From assembly GCA_932521035.1 (NCBI GenBank), contig OW051496.1, positions 1,302,001-1,366,000 of the forward strand: a DNA stretch of 64,000 bases. Reading direction: 5' to 3'. The translations under genes were made by a program, and so were the position numbers. Source of the stretch: Oscheius dolichura. Lineage: Eukaryota; Nematoda; Chromadorea; Rhabditida; Rhabditidae. The first letter of the stretch is position 1; the number at the start of each line of letters is the position of its first letter. The notes below the pieces were generated by a model. It was not told the origin of the DNA. It ran no database searches and was given only the letters and a program-made list of their open reading frames with translations. Positions 44,430-55,005 of the stretch are shown here, one piece after another.

Positions 44430-45043
44430 ATCTTGTTTTGTGTTTTTTGATCCTTATCTAAAGCTACGCAACCGTAGCAGAAGCGTTGTCACAATAATTT
44501 TTGTGTGATTTGTACCGTGAAATTTATTTGTAACGGAATTTCAAGTCGACGATAATAATTGTTATTATAGTAGGGTGACTAGAAGTGCCCAGTTTTTATG
44601 GAAGACGCCCTTGTGAAAGGGGCGCCTTGGCCGGCCGACGCCCCCGATTCGTGTTGGCGGAGGCTCCGCGCTGGGGTCTACTTCGTTCCATTGGTTTGGT
44701 CGAGATCCCCGGCTTTGACCAATCCCAGACCATTTTAACCATTGGCTGACCAAACCCGGCTGGCTATAGAAAAAGGGCTTAACTTTGGTAAAGTGCTGTC
44801 GATTCGTCACTGTTACGCGCCAGAGCTTAGCAAAAAATAAACCGCTAATACGCCACGAAGCGCCATCGAATGAGCCTACTCTCATCGCGCTAGCTCAAAA
44901 AACGTTGTTGCTTTTTTTGAAATTTGAAAGCTTGCTTCCTCCTCACTCCCTCACTTTCAAAAAAATCTAAAAGTGCAGTTCGGCGCAGCAAAAATTATCG
45001 GTTCGAATGAGCCTACTCTCTAGATGGAGAAAGATTCAAAAAT
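44430..45043. other. Convergent intergenic region
   Basis: Lies between the kelch gene and the minus-strand VWA gene, both ending here. The pair CGAATGAGCCTACTCTC occurs twice (about 44868 and 45004), about 135 bases apart. An AATAAA overlaps the kelch stop region (AAATAAATAAATC). Confidence 0.5.
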
Positions 45044-48000
45044 CTAGGTGAGCTGTCCCTTATATTTAAAGTATTTCATGGCCAAAATTGAGGGGCCCGG
45101 AGCAGGCGGCGCCAATTCCATAGCCGAATTGAAATCAGCCAAGCTGGTATAATTTACTCGGTACCAGAGGTGTCTCATCTGCCGCCAGAGCTTGTTTGCC
45201 GCGTCCGAGTAGGAATCCATCTTGATAATATCGGAAGACAGGAACAGGCCGGGACAGTCCATGTGAATCGCTTCCAACTGCCATTCGGGCACGTTTACAG
45301 CAATGTAGCGAACATCAATTCCAATACTGCGAACCTAAAAGACAAAAAAACATTTACCCATCGAAATTTATTCAAAAATGGAATATTTGAACCAGATTTG
45401 AAGTATCAAAAAAGTCAAAATGTGACCCAGGGTATTCTAGGGAAACGATATTTGATGGAAATTTTAGTCCAAAGCCATTTCCAGTTCCTGTTTCTGTCGT
45501 TTATTCCATGAGAAACTCGGAATATCCTCTATTTATCACATTACTTGAAATTTTTTAGTCTCAAAATATATTTTTATCTCAACGAATTGTTGTCCCTTTT
45601 CAATGAACATTTGCCAATAAAAGGGTTCAATATATGGAAACACATAAAGTTGTCATGATACAAAAGTTCTCCGTTTCAAAAACATCATTTTCTATAGTCC
45701 ATTTCAAATGGAAATGTATTTGGTTAAAGGATAAATAAGTGGTCGATGGAGCACCTTGGCCCTCTAGATGGTCCAACCCGACAGTTTTGCATGCAATTTT
45801 CTGCGCATTGGCACATGTTTCTCTTGTTTTTATCACTGCATTTGCCTACTTGAATTATTATCTACCCAAAAAAATATAAAAACGATCGAAGTCTATGTCA
45901 AATCCGAATATCGACAAATTTTGAAGAAATTGCTTTTGAAAATTTTGAAGGGGTCCTGGCGCGCGAAACACATTTCCATTTGAAATGGACTATGTGGGAT
46001 CTATGCACTGTTTTCTCTTTTTAAACCGATTTGACCCCCGAAACGCAGAAAAACGATGATAAGAAGAAGGAAAACTACCAAAATTGGGAATAAAAACTGT
46101 TTCCTTTTCTCTATTTTAGTCTTTTGTTTCCTCTAGATATTGTTGAAGCCTTTCAAAATAAAGACATAACAGAGTTCAGGCCATCTTTTCAAGATAAAGT
46201 GCTTTGGACGCCGGTTCGCAGGCTTCAAAGAAGCCGAAAGAGGGGTCAGCGCGCGGCAACGCCAGTTTTGTAGGCGTCTCGTCGGTCTATACAGATTTTT
46301 TTAGTGTTGTGGCATTGTTCAGACCAAGAATACATAATCTGGTTTTAGAGGCAAAAAGTGGATGAAAATTAGAAAAAACGGCGCTGAAAAGAGAAAAAAA
46401 CGGATGGAAATAGTCGAATAAATTATGTTTCCCGCTCTCTATTTTAGCCTTCTGCGTTCCCAGGACATGATGAACTCTTTTTAGCTGAAAAGGTTTCGAA
46501 TTATGACCGCGAAAGGAGTCGGGTCGTTTTCCCCCGACAATACCCGCTGGACCCCGGTTCGCAGGCTTCAAAGTAGCCGAAAGGGAGCGCCAACCAGTGG
46601 AGGGTGGTTTATCCAGTCTACAAAACTTCCGAGGGCATATCAAGGCTTGATTATAAGCATTTTTCAGCCAAAATTTCTCGGAAAAGACTTCGATTTATCT
46701 CCCTCACGGCCCTAGTCCACCGAGATTTTGAAAGAGTAAAAAAACTGGCAGCAACTGGTAAGCCAAACATTTTCTATAGGGTTTCATTCACTTTTCTGAC
46801 TCAAATCGGCATATCTATCCCCAGGATCCTTTTAAATTGAATCTGATACAGAAAATCATTAAAAATGGAGAATTGTTGAAATATCGCTACTCCGACAAAA
46901 CTAACAAATTGTATGCTATCGTTCCCACAGGTCAATTTTCACCCAATTACGGATAAAACCCCGTGGAGCGCTGGTTTTTTCCAATGCAAAGGGGTAAAAG
47001 AACCAGTGAAATCTTACTGTAAATTGAACATTTTACCTTTACTACGCGTATAACTCGAGCATCACCTTTTCTAGCCCCTAACTTCTTATCAATTGAGCAT
47101 GATATAGCAAATCTTTAAAAAGGCAACCATTTTGAAAATTCACTTGCTATTTTCGCTTTATTGTACCCAAAAGTAAAAAAACACCATTGGTTCCCTCCTC
47201 TCCCGAAAAATCAAAGAAGCCGAAAGGGGGCGGTGCTCAATAGTGCAACGGGAATTCCTTTATGGTCATTTTTCTCGATTTGAAGGCTAAAATAGCTTCC
47301 AGAGCTTCCTTTTTTGACTAAATTCTTTCTCTAAAGACATTACAAAGTAGTGCATGGTCTCTAGGTCAGGTTACTGTAAGAAATCTTACAAGAAATCGGT
47401 TGTGAGCGGAAAAAGAGACCCTGAACCAGAAATCATTTCTCTCTGAACTGCGAGCGGTCTTTCCTATGCCCACCGACCTTTTAAATTGAATTTTATACAG
47501 AAAATCTTTAAAAGCTCGTCCTTTTAGGAGTTTCATTTGTTGTTTCTTCACATTTTTTCCCAAAAAATAACATAAAACTAACAGCATTGATGCTCTCCTC
47601 CTCTCCCGGTCCAATCAAGGCATCCGTCACCAGAAGCATGAGTGCCCTGTGTCGTCCCGGCTTGGTCGCCAGCCACTTGTTGACCATCTCATAGATCGCC
47701 TCCGCTGTATCCGTCAGTCCCTTGATATGCTTCGCCATGGTATAATAAGCAGCCGAAATGTAGTTGTCATTTGTCCAATAGTACCCGGTATCGGAAAATC
47801 GTCTGCTGTCAAAGAGTCCGCCATATTGTTCCATCATTATGCGAGCATTCGGGGGCAGGTATTTACAGCCGTCTAGGACGAATTGCTGGAGCTGGAAAGA
47901 ATAAAATAAATGAATGGAAAGAAAGGGGAAAGAGGCACTTACATGGTCGAATACTTCGGTTCCCAGGGAGATCGAGCAATCGACGACCAAGAGCACAGCG

Positions 48001-48147
48001 TCGTAGGCTATAAAATTAGTGAATGGCTACGGTATTGAAGGCGGGAGAGGGAATAAAACCGTAATTATACTGTAAGCAAATCAAAAAACAACGGCCAGAG
48101 AATATTTTGTTTAAAAAATGGAACTTACGTCCAGTAGGAGCTTCCAT
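45044..48147 (-). CDS. Small von Willebrand factor A-domain protein
   Basis: Minus-strand exons 48129-48147, 47943-48007, 47583-47891 and 45044-45334 encode 227 aa, about one VWA domain. MEAPTGPYDAVLLVVDCSIS gives the first strand and a DxSxS metal-site motif (Asp16, Ser18, Ser20). ALMLLVTDALIGPGEE gives the later strand with its MIDAS Asp. VRSIGIDVRYIAV fits the following beta-strand and WQLEAIHM the last helix. There is no signal peptide on this start, so a cytosolic or nuclear protein is more likely than a secreted adhesin, unless a leader exon was missed; the first exon is only 19 bases. The 2.25-kb third intron contains the element at 45693. Partner unknown. Confidence 0.75.
45693..45993. 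mobile_element. About 300-bp miniature element, inverted relative of 5166-5473
   Basis: Ends TATAGTCCATTTCAAATGG and CCATTTGAAATGGACTAT. GGGTCCTGGCGCGCGAAAC near the right end is the reverse complement of GTTTTTCGCGTGCCAGGACCC-like sequence at the left of 5166. It sits in an intron of the VWA gene. Confidence 0.82.
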
Positions 48148-48889
48148 TCTGAAGAAGACAGCAGCTGAATAAAATAGGCTACAGTAATCCAGTCACAAGA
48201 TATTTTAGCGGCTGTCGACGTGGCAGAGAGGACAAGCCCCGACGAGAGAAGTGTCTCGCTGTGCTGTCTAAGAATAGCTGAACATCTCGAGAGAGAGAGA
48301 AGCCTCCTATTTTGTAACGGCAGGGGTGAGGATGGCACGCCGAGGCTGTCCCACAGTCCTATTCAGCAGAAGGGACATTGACGACCGTCTGGGACCGCGG
48401 GTCAATAGCGAGAATTCAAACTGTTATGAAAGGCAGGTAGTAAACATTCCTGAAACTTTTGATTTCGCTGAAAAATTTAGGCAAATTACTGCAATTTAAT
48501 AATTTTTTATGTCAGAGCGCCGACATAAAAGAATGTAAGGGCGGCTTGCTTTGATCTTGCTCCGTAAAATGGAAAAATTGCATCGGAAAAAAGGTCTAAA
48601 ATCTGTCCAGTTTCAACGGAATGGTAACGTGCTTGGAGACCATTTCTCAAAAAAAAAAACAAAGACCTTGGGTTTCCGTATTTTCAGTGACGAACTTGAA
48701 AAAAAAAGAAAGAATTTGACATTTTTATATTTTTTAAAATAGATAACTTTGATCAGAAAAAAATTCTGAAGTTACAAGCACAAATGTGACGCGCAACTTT
48801 CCGTTGACCGACTAAAAGTAGTAGAGCCGAAACCGATAGGTATCTGCTCTCGGCCGCGAGTCCGAGTAGACCCGCGAAGTTTCTCCTTT

Positions 48890-49185
48890 TTTTTAACCTT
48901 TTTACTTTACCGTGGCTTCACCCGATGAGACCTATACCATTCGATAGATCTTCAAAAGTTGTCCCAGAAATCGTTTTCAAAATCTGCCAAACCCCTCGTG
49001 GTACATGGCAGCACTCCGTTTGGTTTAACATATCAAATCGGCCGAAATTAAAAACCGCTTTGTAAGCAATGGATTGCGGCAATAATAATATGGCCAAATG
49101 GCCGAGTGGATACTTTCTTCTTTCTTCTTAGCTTACAAATCTTTTGTCTTTTTTCTGCCCAAGTTCGAGTCCCCAATAAGTCAAC
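48890..49185 (+). mobile_element. Copy of the CAAGGGAACC-type repeat with tRNA-like segment
   Basis: Contains TTTACCGTGGCTTCACCCGA, GAGACCTATACCATTCGATAG and CTTTGTAAGCAATGG in the same order as 20370-20530. It then has AAATGGCCGAGTGGATAC (A-box-like) and CCAAGTTCGAGTCCCC (B-box-like) about 60 bases apart with a CTTCTTTC-rich insert. The inset makes a functional tRNA unlikely. Confidence 0.6.
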
Positions 49186-49458
49186 TTCATTCTTTTTTTA
49201 AATGATTATTCTTTGAATCCCATTATTTCCTTCATTTGGAAGTTTATTTTAGCAAATTTTTTGCAGAGAGTGCACTGCACGAGACTATCCAGTCATATGA
49301 ATTTTCTGTGAACTGTTATACCTATCATTGTGAATGCAATAAATAGTTCTGGATAACCGATAACCGACATTGCTCCCAAACGGGGAAAAAAGTCGACCGG
49401 GCCCAGGCCGGACCCGGACCGGCTTTCGGCCATGTATTCCGACGCGTCACTTTTCGTG

Positions 49459-49742
49459 TCGAGTTGACAAGATTGGTCAGACCGCATCGTCGCTTTTTCT
49501 GGAGGAAAAGAGCCAAACTGACTTTAGAAACGGGGAGAGGGAAAAAGTGGCGAAATTTGAGATCGCCTGAAACATTTCTAGCCAGAGCAAGGGTGTCGGG
49601 CACATCGATTTTCTTATCAAGTTCACAATATTGGTCAAAAGACTTCGAATGTCGCTTTCTCGGAGCAAAGGGCCAAATTAATTTCGGAAATGGTGAACGG
49701 AAAGAAGACGGGTAAATTTGAAAGAGCGTGAAACGTTTCTAG
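49459..49742 (+). repeat. Two-unit tandem repeat, period about 161 bp
   Basis: The two units share TGTCGAGTTGACAAGATTGG against ATCAAGTTCACAATATTGG-type sequence, CGTCGCTTTTTCTGG against TGTCGCTTTCTCGG, AGAGCCAAACT against AGGGCCAAATT and CCTGAAACATTTCTAG against CGTGAAACGTTTCTAG. It is non-coding and lies upstream of the kinase-kelch gene. Confidence 0.72.
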
Positions 49743-50146
49743 TCTCAATAACGGTATTTATAATTGCAGATCATATGCAGCATATGTGACTCCGTATCAG
49801 ATACTCGGCTTCGCGCGAACGGACAGCAAACTCCTCAAAAAATAGTACGCGCCTCTTCTAATCAGCTTGGTGAGAACCCCAGAATGTGTGCACAGACTCA
49901 TTTCATTGCCCTGAAGTGCTTATCTTATCAGCACGGAAACCAGCAAGCTCTCTATCTCTCTTTTTTTTTATTCTTAAAACTTTAAACTCGGAGTTTTATT
50001 GACTGCAAAGTTTCTCATTTTCCCCAATATTTTCAAAGGATAAGCATCCACTTTGGCGCCACTGAAGGACTCTTATTGCCAACAGTTATTCTTTTCCTTT
50101 CAATTTCTCATCTCAAAAATGTTTGGTTCTCTCTAATTGCCCCTTA

Positions 50147-53095
50147 TTCAGAGATTCTTTCTATCTCCTTCTTATGGGGAGTGTCCTTTCCTCGGTAAAA
50201 TACACCCCAGATGGTAGCGTTGCTTTCCCATTTCTTTCTAATCTCGTACTATAGGTGTGCCCTACTATCGTTGGAGTGACATCAAAAACCCAGAATTGGC
50301 GGATCAGGGAGGATATGGTACGGTTTGGAAAGGATCCGGTACACTTGTGAAGGGAACGAAACGGTGAGCATTTCCTGTTCCAAAAGATGTCTATTTAGGG
50401 TGGTCGCTGTGAAAAAGTTCAACATAACGGATATAGAATCTGCAAGAGAAATCGAAATATTGAAAACGGTAAAAGATATTAGAACTGGCATATCTCATCT
50501 CGCGTCTAATAAATTGTTTACATTTAAATTTTCAGCACACCCATCCAAATATTGTTGAATTATTCGGAGTAATTTGGGATGGAGAGGTAGAAAATAGAGG
50601 CAACTCTATAAAAAAACCAATATATACGGGATACGTGATGGAATATATGGAACTCGGCAGTCTTCATAACGGTTATCCTTTATTTATTTAAATTTCAAAG
50701 GATGTCAACAGAAATACACGATGTCTCCAAACATTATGACATGAAGTTAATAACCATATGGATCCAGCAAATCGGGTCCGGCCTACAATATCTGCATGAA
50801 AATGGAATACTTCACAGAGATGTCAAGCCCCGAAAGTATACATTTTCTCTGTTTATTAATACTCGTTTTCAGCATCCTTTTAGCAACAAGAACTCATTTA
50901 AAACTGGCTGATTTTGGCCTGGCTAGGAATATTTCTCACCAAAATACATATACTACTGGGTAATTAACGCTTCTCTTCCCAATAAACTTTGTTATTCCAG
51001 TCGCATTGGTAGCGACCCCTACATGGCCCCGGAAATAGTGGGAACAGAAAAGAATTATGGGCCGTCGGCTGATGTCTATTCATTTGGAGTAACAATATGG
51101 GAAATTATATGCCGGAAGTCGGGTGATTTCATTTGATCAGTGGACAATATAAAAGTAGGTACCCTTCGGAACATCTACAAGTTGGAAATGATTGTATAGA
51201 ACTGCCTATAGATCTTGAAGAAATGAGCGAGGATTCGTGGAATTTTGTGAAAAGGTTGGTGTAGAAATATGAAGTTTGGGGCTGAAAAGGCCTACAAAAT
51301 TAACCTTATTTCGTTTTCTTTGTTTGTTGGACAATTCTATAAAAATATTTTTAAGATGCTGGCAAAGAAACATTTCTGATAGGCCGTCGATCCAGGAAAT
51401 CATAAACTTTGAACCAAAATTCGACCAGACGGTAGGTGAAAATTTGAGAGTTAGGAAAGAAGATGGACTCCCCTTTTTTAGATTTTGGTCATGGGAGGAG
51501 TTCCTAATGATAATATGATGACAATATGGAATCGGAAAGCATCCACTTGGACTGTTTCACGAATGGAATTTCCTTACCATATTATACCTGATGGTGCTGT
51601 TTATCTCGATGATGAACTCTATATAATCAACTGGAACAAGCCATTATTCAAGTTGGGCAAAAATAAGGAATGGAAACAACTGGCTGATATGAATGAGGGA
51701 CGAGGAGATATTAATAATACCTGTTTGGGATGGAATGGATACATTTGGGTATTTGGAGGATGGAATTGGTGGAAACATTTAAAAAGTGTGGAACGATATG
51801 ATCCGAAGGAGGATAAATGGACACGGATGCCGTAAGTTATCTTTATAAAGGGAGCCTATAATATTTTGATTATCCTTCGACTAATAAGTGATTTTAGAGA
51901 CATGAAATACGGGAGATATGGTGCAGCTGCAGCCGTCTGTAACGGGAAAATATATATTTGTGGAGGAGAAGGAGATGATTATGTCTATTTGAAAAGTGTT
52001 GAATGTTTCGATCCTGAGAGTGGAGTGTGGACTGAACTGACGGATATGCCAACACCTCGATGTCGCCATTCCCTCGTTTGTTATAGAAATAAGCTGGTTG
52101 TAATAGGAGGTGAAGATGAAAAAGAAAAGACTACCACAGTTCTGGAATTGGATCCACACGAGAAAAATGGACAGTGGAAAGAGTTGTCGCCCTTAACCTC
52201 CTCTATTTTTAATTCTGTTGGAGTTGTTCTTGACCCAGAAATCTTTGCAATTGGCTATGGTCATGATAAGGTGCAAATATTTGACGGAATCAATTGGCGT
52301 GTTGGCCCCTCTTCCCCTTTTTCTCATTCCCCTTCGTCTGCTGTTCTCGTTCCTCAAGAGTTCGCGGATCGTCTTTCTTTTTATCCGGTGGATTTGAAGC
52401 AATAAATAATTCCAGGGATCCCGGCAAAACTGACAGGATATTTTTGAGGGAGTATAACAAAAGAAAGAGGGGGACGTCTTTCTCGACAAAAAGAAAAAAG
52501 CTGAAGGACCGATGAAACCTTGCACGGTTGTCTAGCCAGGGAATGGCACAACCTTGCTATTAGCTCACGAGGTGTTGAATTTGCCGTTTTTGCCTAATAA
52601 AGGGGGTTTTACAGGAAAATACCCAAACGCCAACCTTATTTTCAAACTTCCGACCCTCATAACTCGGTGACACGATGTAGGTGGCACCTCTGGACCTGAT
52701 GACAGGTTCGTGCCATTCCCTGGTAAATTTCAGTGGCGCTATTGAATTCTTCAATCGTGTTGATAAAAACCAACTTTATTCTTCTTCAGCAACATATAAA
52801 ATTGAACCCATAAAGGAAGAAAAAATCACGTGAAAAGTTGGGGCGAGGGGGCGGATATAAGAAGGAAAAATATAAAAAGGGGAAGAAGACAATTTCGAAA
52901 GTAAACAGGCGACAAAAAGAAACAAAAAATAAGAAGAGAAAAAGGCAAAAAGAGATCGTTGACATGTTTTGTTATACCGAAATTTGTGTTTCACAAAGGC
53001 TTCCATCCGTCTAGACATCGATTTTTTTGGGGCTTTATTTTCTCTCCTGCCTTTTTTAAAATTTAAAATTAAAGATATTTCCATACTTTTAAAGG
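50147..53095 (+). repeat. Left arm of a large inverted duplication
   Basis: This 2.9-kb arm matches 59071-62375 in reverse orientation: the whole kinase-kelch gene including its introns, then about 650 bp of 3' flank. The flank match includes AGCCAGGGAATGGCACAACC, TGTGTTTCACAAGGGCTTCC-type sequence and CCATACTTTTAA. The match ends at a TTAA at about 53092-53095, where the left arm continues into AGGAACTGTCAGGAACC, which looks like one end of a TTAA element. Confidence 0.85.
50174..52405 (+). CDS. Protein kinase fused to a kelch propeller (copy A)
   Basis: Eleven exons join in phase: 50174-50213, 50255-50363, 50399-50468, 50536-50671, 50712-50835, 50873-50959, 51001-51117, 51159-51254, 51356-51431, 51482-51831 and 51898-52405, giving 570 aa. 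The N-terminus MGSVLSS fits an N-myristoylation signal (Gly2, Ser6). The kinase domain (about 15-280) has a glycine loop DQGGYGTVWKG, Lys55 in VAVKK, HRDVKPRN (153-160), ADFG (172-175) and APE (198-200). DVYSFGVTIWE and CWQRNISDRPS follow; CW...RPS points to the TKL/TK-like branch, and HRDVKP suggests Ser/Thr specificity. Kelch repeats fill residues 286-570 (GYIWVFGGWN, KSVERYDPKEDKW, KIYICGGEGD, VVIGGEDE). Predicted role: a membrane-tethered kinase with a built-in substrate or partner platform. The match to copy B is close. Confidence 0.88.
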
Positions 53096-53323
53096 AACTG
53101 TCAGGAACCAAGTAAAAGTGATCATTTGGCCCTGTGCAACCGAGTCCCAAGCGACTGACTACGTATGGGCCTATTATCTATCCAACTTTTCATTTCGGGG
53201 TCATTTATGCGTATTTTACGTCTCATCTAGCGTTTTCCGCATTTTCTCTACCAAAAAATCTAGCAAACTAACTCAGTATAGGCTTAAAAAATTGGCCGTT
53301 TTCTCCTGATTACGGTGATATGT

Positions 53324-53617
53324 TTATTTTTGCATATGGACATCGGAATCACGAGAAAATTGCATTTCTATCCCAAAGTCATAAATGTTCCATTTCAGTT
53401 TGATGAAGTTTGGCCATGAAATAAGCGAGAACGAGCGACAAACGCGTTTAGAAAAATGCGCCGTCTGGCGTCCGTCCCCTGAATGGTCAAGTGGCGCAAT
53501 CGGCAAGCGCGCTGTGTCTGCTCCAATTAACGTACCTCCATGCGGACAGCGAAGAGACGAGGAGCCAGTCGACATGGCCAGCAGAAAGACGAGAGCAAGG
53601 TAGATTGAAGGCGACAT
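53324..53617 (-). CDS. Possible signal-peptide exon, overlapped by a tRNA-like stretch
   Basis: The minus-strand frame begins MSPSIYLALVFLLAMSTGSS, a good secretory signal peptide, and continues LRCPHGG. A donor (GGAG|GTACGT) falls there, so only the first 40 or so residues may be coding. No second exon was found. On the plus strand the same bases contain GAATGGTCAAGTGGCGCAAT, which resembles a tRNA D arm. Both readings are weak. Confidence 0.25.
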   Translation of the reverse strand: MSPSIYLALVFLLAMSTGSSSLRCPHGGTLIGADTARLPIAPLDHSGDGRQTAHFSKRVCRSFSLISWPNFIKLKWNIYDFGIEMQFSRDSDVHMQK

Positions 53618-53754
53618 TGCTCGAATGAACTGCAGCCGCTTTTGGCTTTCTTTTCTACAGAGAATTTCCGTTATTTTTAAGCCGTAGTAATCTCATTAGA
53701 CAAGTTCCGCGTCTTGTTGGAGCGAAAAGATAGAAATTCAAGGCTCGCTACACC

Positions 53755-53885
53755 ATAGTCCGCTTCCCTGCACCCGTAAAGCCTCGGTAAGGAAAATTTA
53801 TAAAGACGTCAACGTTTTGTAACAGTTTTGAATAAAGATGATCCTCCTGCCGAGATTTTACGGGTACAGGGGTTCGGAGTACTCT
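53755..53885. repeat. Short inverted repeat with CACCCGTAAA motif
   Basis: TGCACCCGTAAAGCCTCGG at about 53769 faces CCGAGATTTTACGGGTACAG at about 53855. The motif is that of the 185-bp repeats at 3287 and 4955, so this may be a short-armed derivative. The remainder of 53096-55005 shows no supported gene. Confidence 0.6.
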
Positions 53886-55005
53886 GGGGCCAAGCTAAAA
53901 TCGAACAGAGGGTTATTTTCCATTTCAAACTACCCGTTTTAGTTTCTCGATTGGGGCGTCCCAGTGGCATTTTTGACCGCTGTATCCTTATCAACCGGAT
54001 TTGATACAGAAAAGTTTAAATAAAATATTATAATGAACCCATAAAACAATTCATTCAATTTGTTTACAATCCGGATCACTTTTCGAAGTCTCGCATTTCA
54101 ATTTTTCTTCCAGCCACAGCTCGTCGCAGCGGGCACCTCAAAGGTCTAAAAATGGTTAAAATGGTCCCGCAGCGATCACATCCCAGTTTTTTATATATAC
54201 GTTTCTAATCTTCATGTGTTTTTGATGTGTTATTCGGTCTTTTCGACCCCAAATTACTATAAAGTAAAAGAGAAAAACGTAAAATAACGCCGAATTGAGA
54301 AGATATCAGTGAATTTTGTTCTAGAAACAACCTTTTTGAGTTCAAAATAAGATTTTTGGCAAGATACATGTCAGATTTGCTGTCAAAATGATCCTCTCAC
54401 TGTTACCAGTAGTTTGCCATAAAATGAGGTCTTTGATGTTAAAAAGGTCAAAAAATTGCATATCTTTGTAATCTCACATTCGTGTAATCCCAAAGAATTG
54501 CTGGAAATGTAGTCGACTATCCCCAGTCGATTGCAAGTGTCAGAAAATTGCGAAAATGTGTTGATTTTGCAGGTTTGTCTACGCAAGGTTCAATAGTAAA
54601 TTTGAATTTAACGAGTGGCGGGAAACTGTCGTGCCCGTATTTGCTCTACGGCGGCGAGCTGTGCAGCATATTGACTCCGCCGTGAAAGCGAAAATGCCCG
54701 CCATTTAAAAAAATTAAAAGCGTTCGCTTTCATTCTGGTAAAGTAAACCAGCTTTTCCTGTATTATTTCAGTCCAAAGCTGTTGAAAATCTAATCTCATT
54801 GGTCTTTCTCTTCGGCCAAAAGCAGTTGTGCCATTTTTAGTCAAGGTAAGCAATTTTCTCCGATAAATTTGCCACGCTGCCCACGTTCTTTGTACCCTGC
54901 TATCTTCCCAACTTTTCGGCTATTTTCTAGTTTTCACCGTTTCTATTAAATGATTTCTTTTATTTGAAATGACGATAAGTTGAATGTTTACTGTTTTTCA
55001 GCAAA

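Noticed and set aside
50672-50711. Reading the kinase copy A gene through CAT AAC GGT TAT without an intron
   Set aside because: The frame stops after nine codons. A 40-bp intron with acceptor TCAACAG restores the kinase frame and is conserved in copy B. The alternative acceptor at 50700 gives the wrong phase.
52776-53150. Hydrophobic frame also present at 59134-59367
   Set aside because: Both lie in the 3' flank of the kinase-kelch inverted duplication, on opposite strands. Conservation is due to the shared duplication, the frames are not equally open, and no splice or start context supports them.
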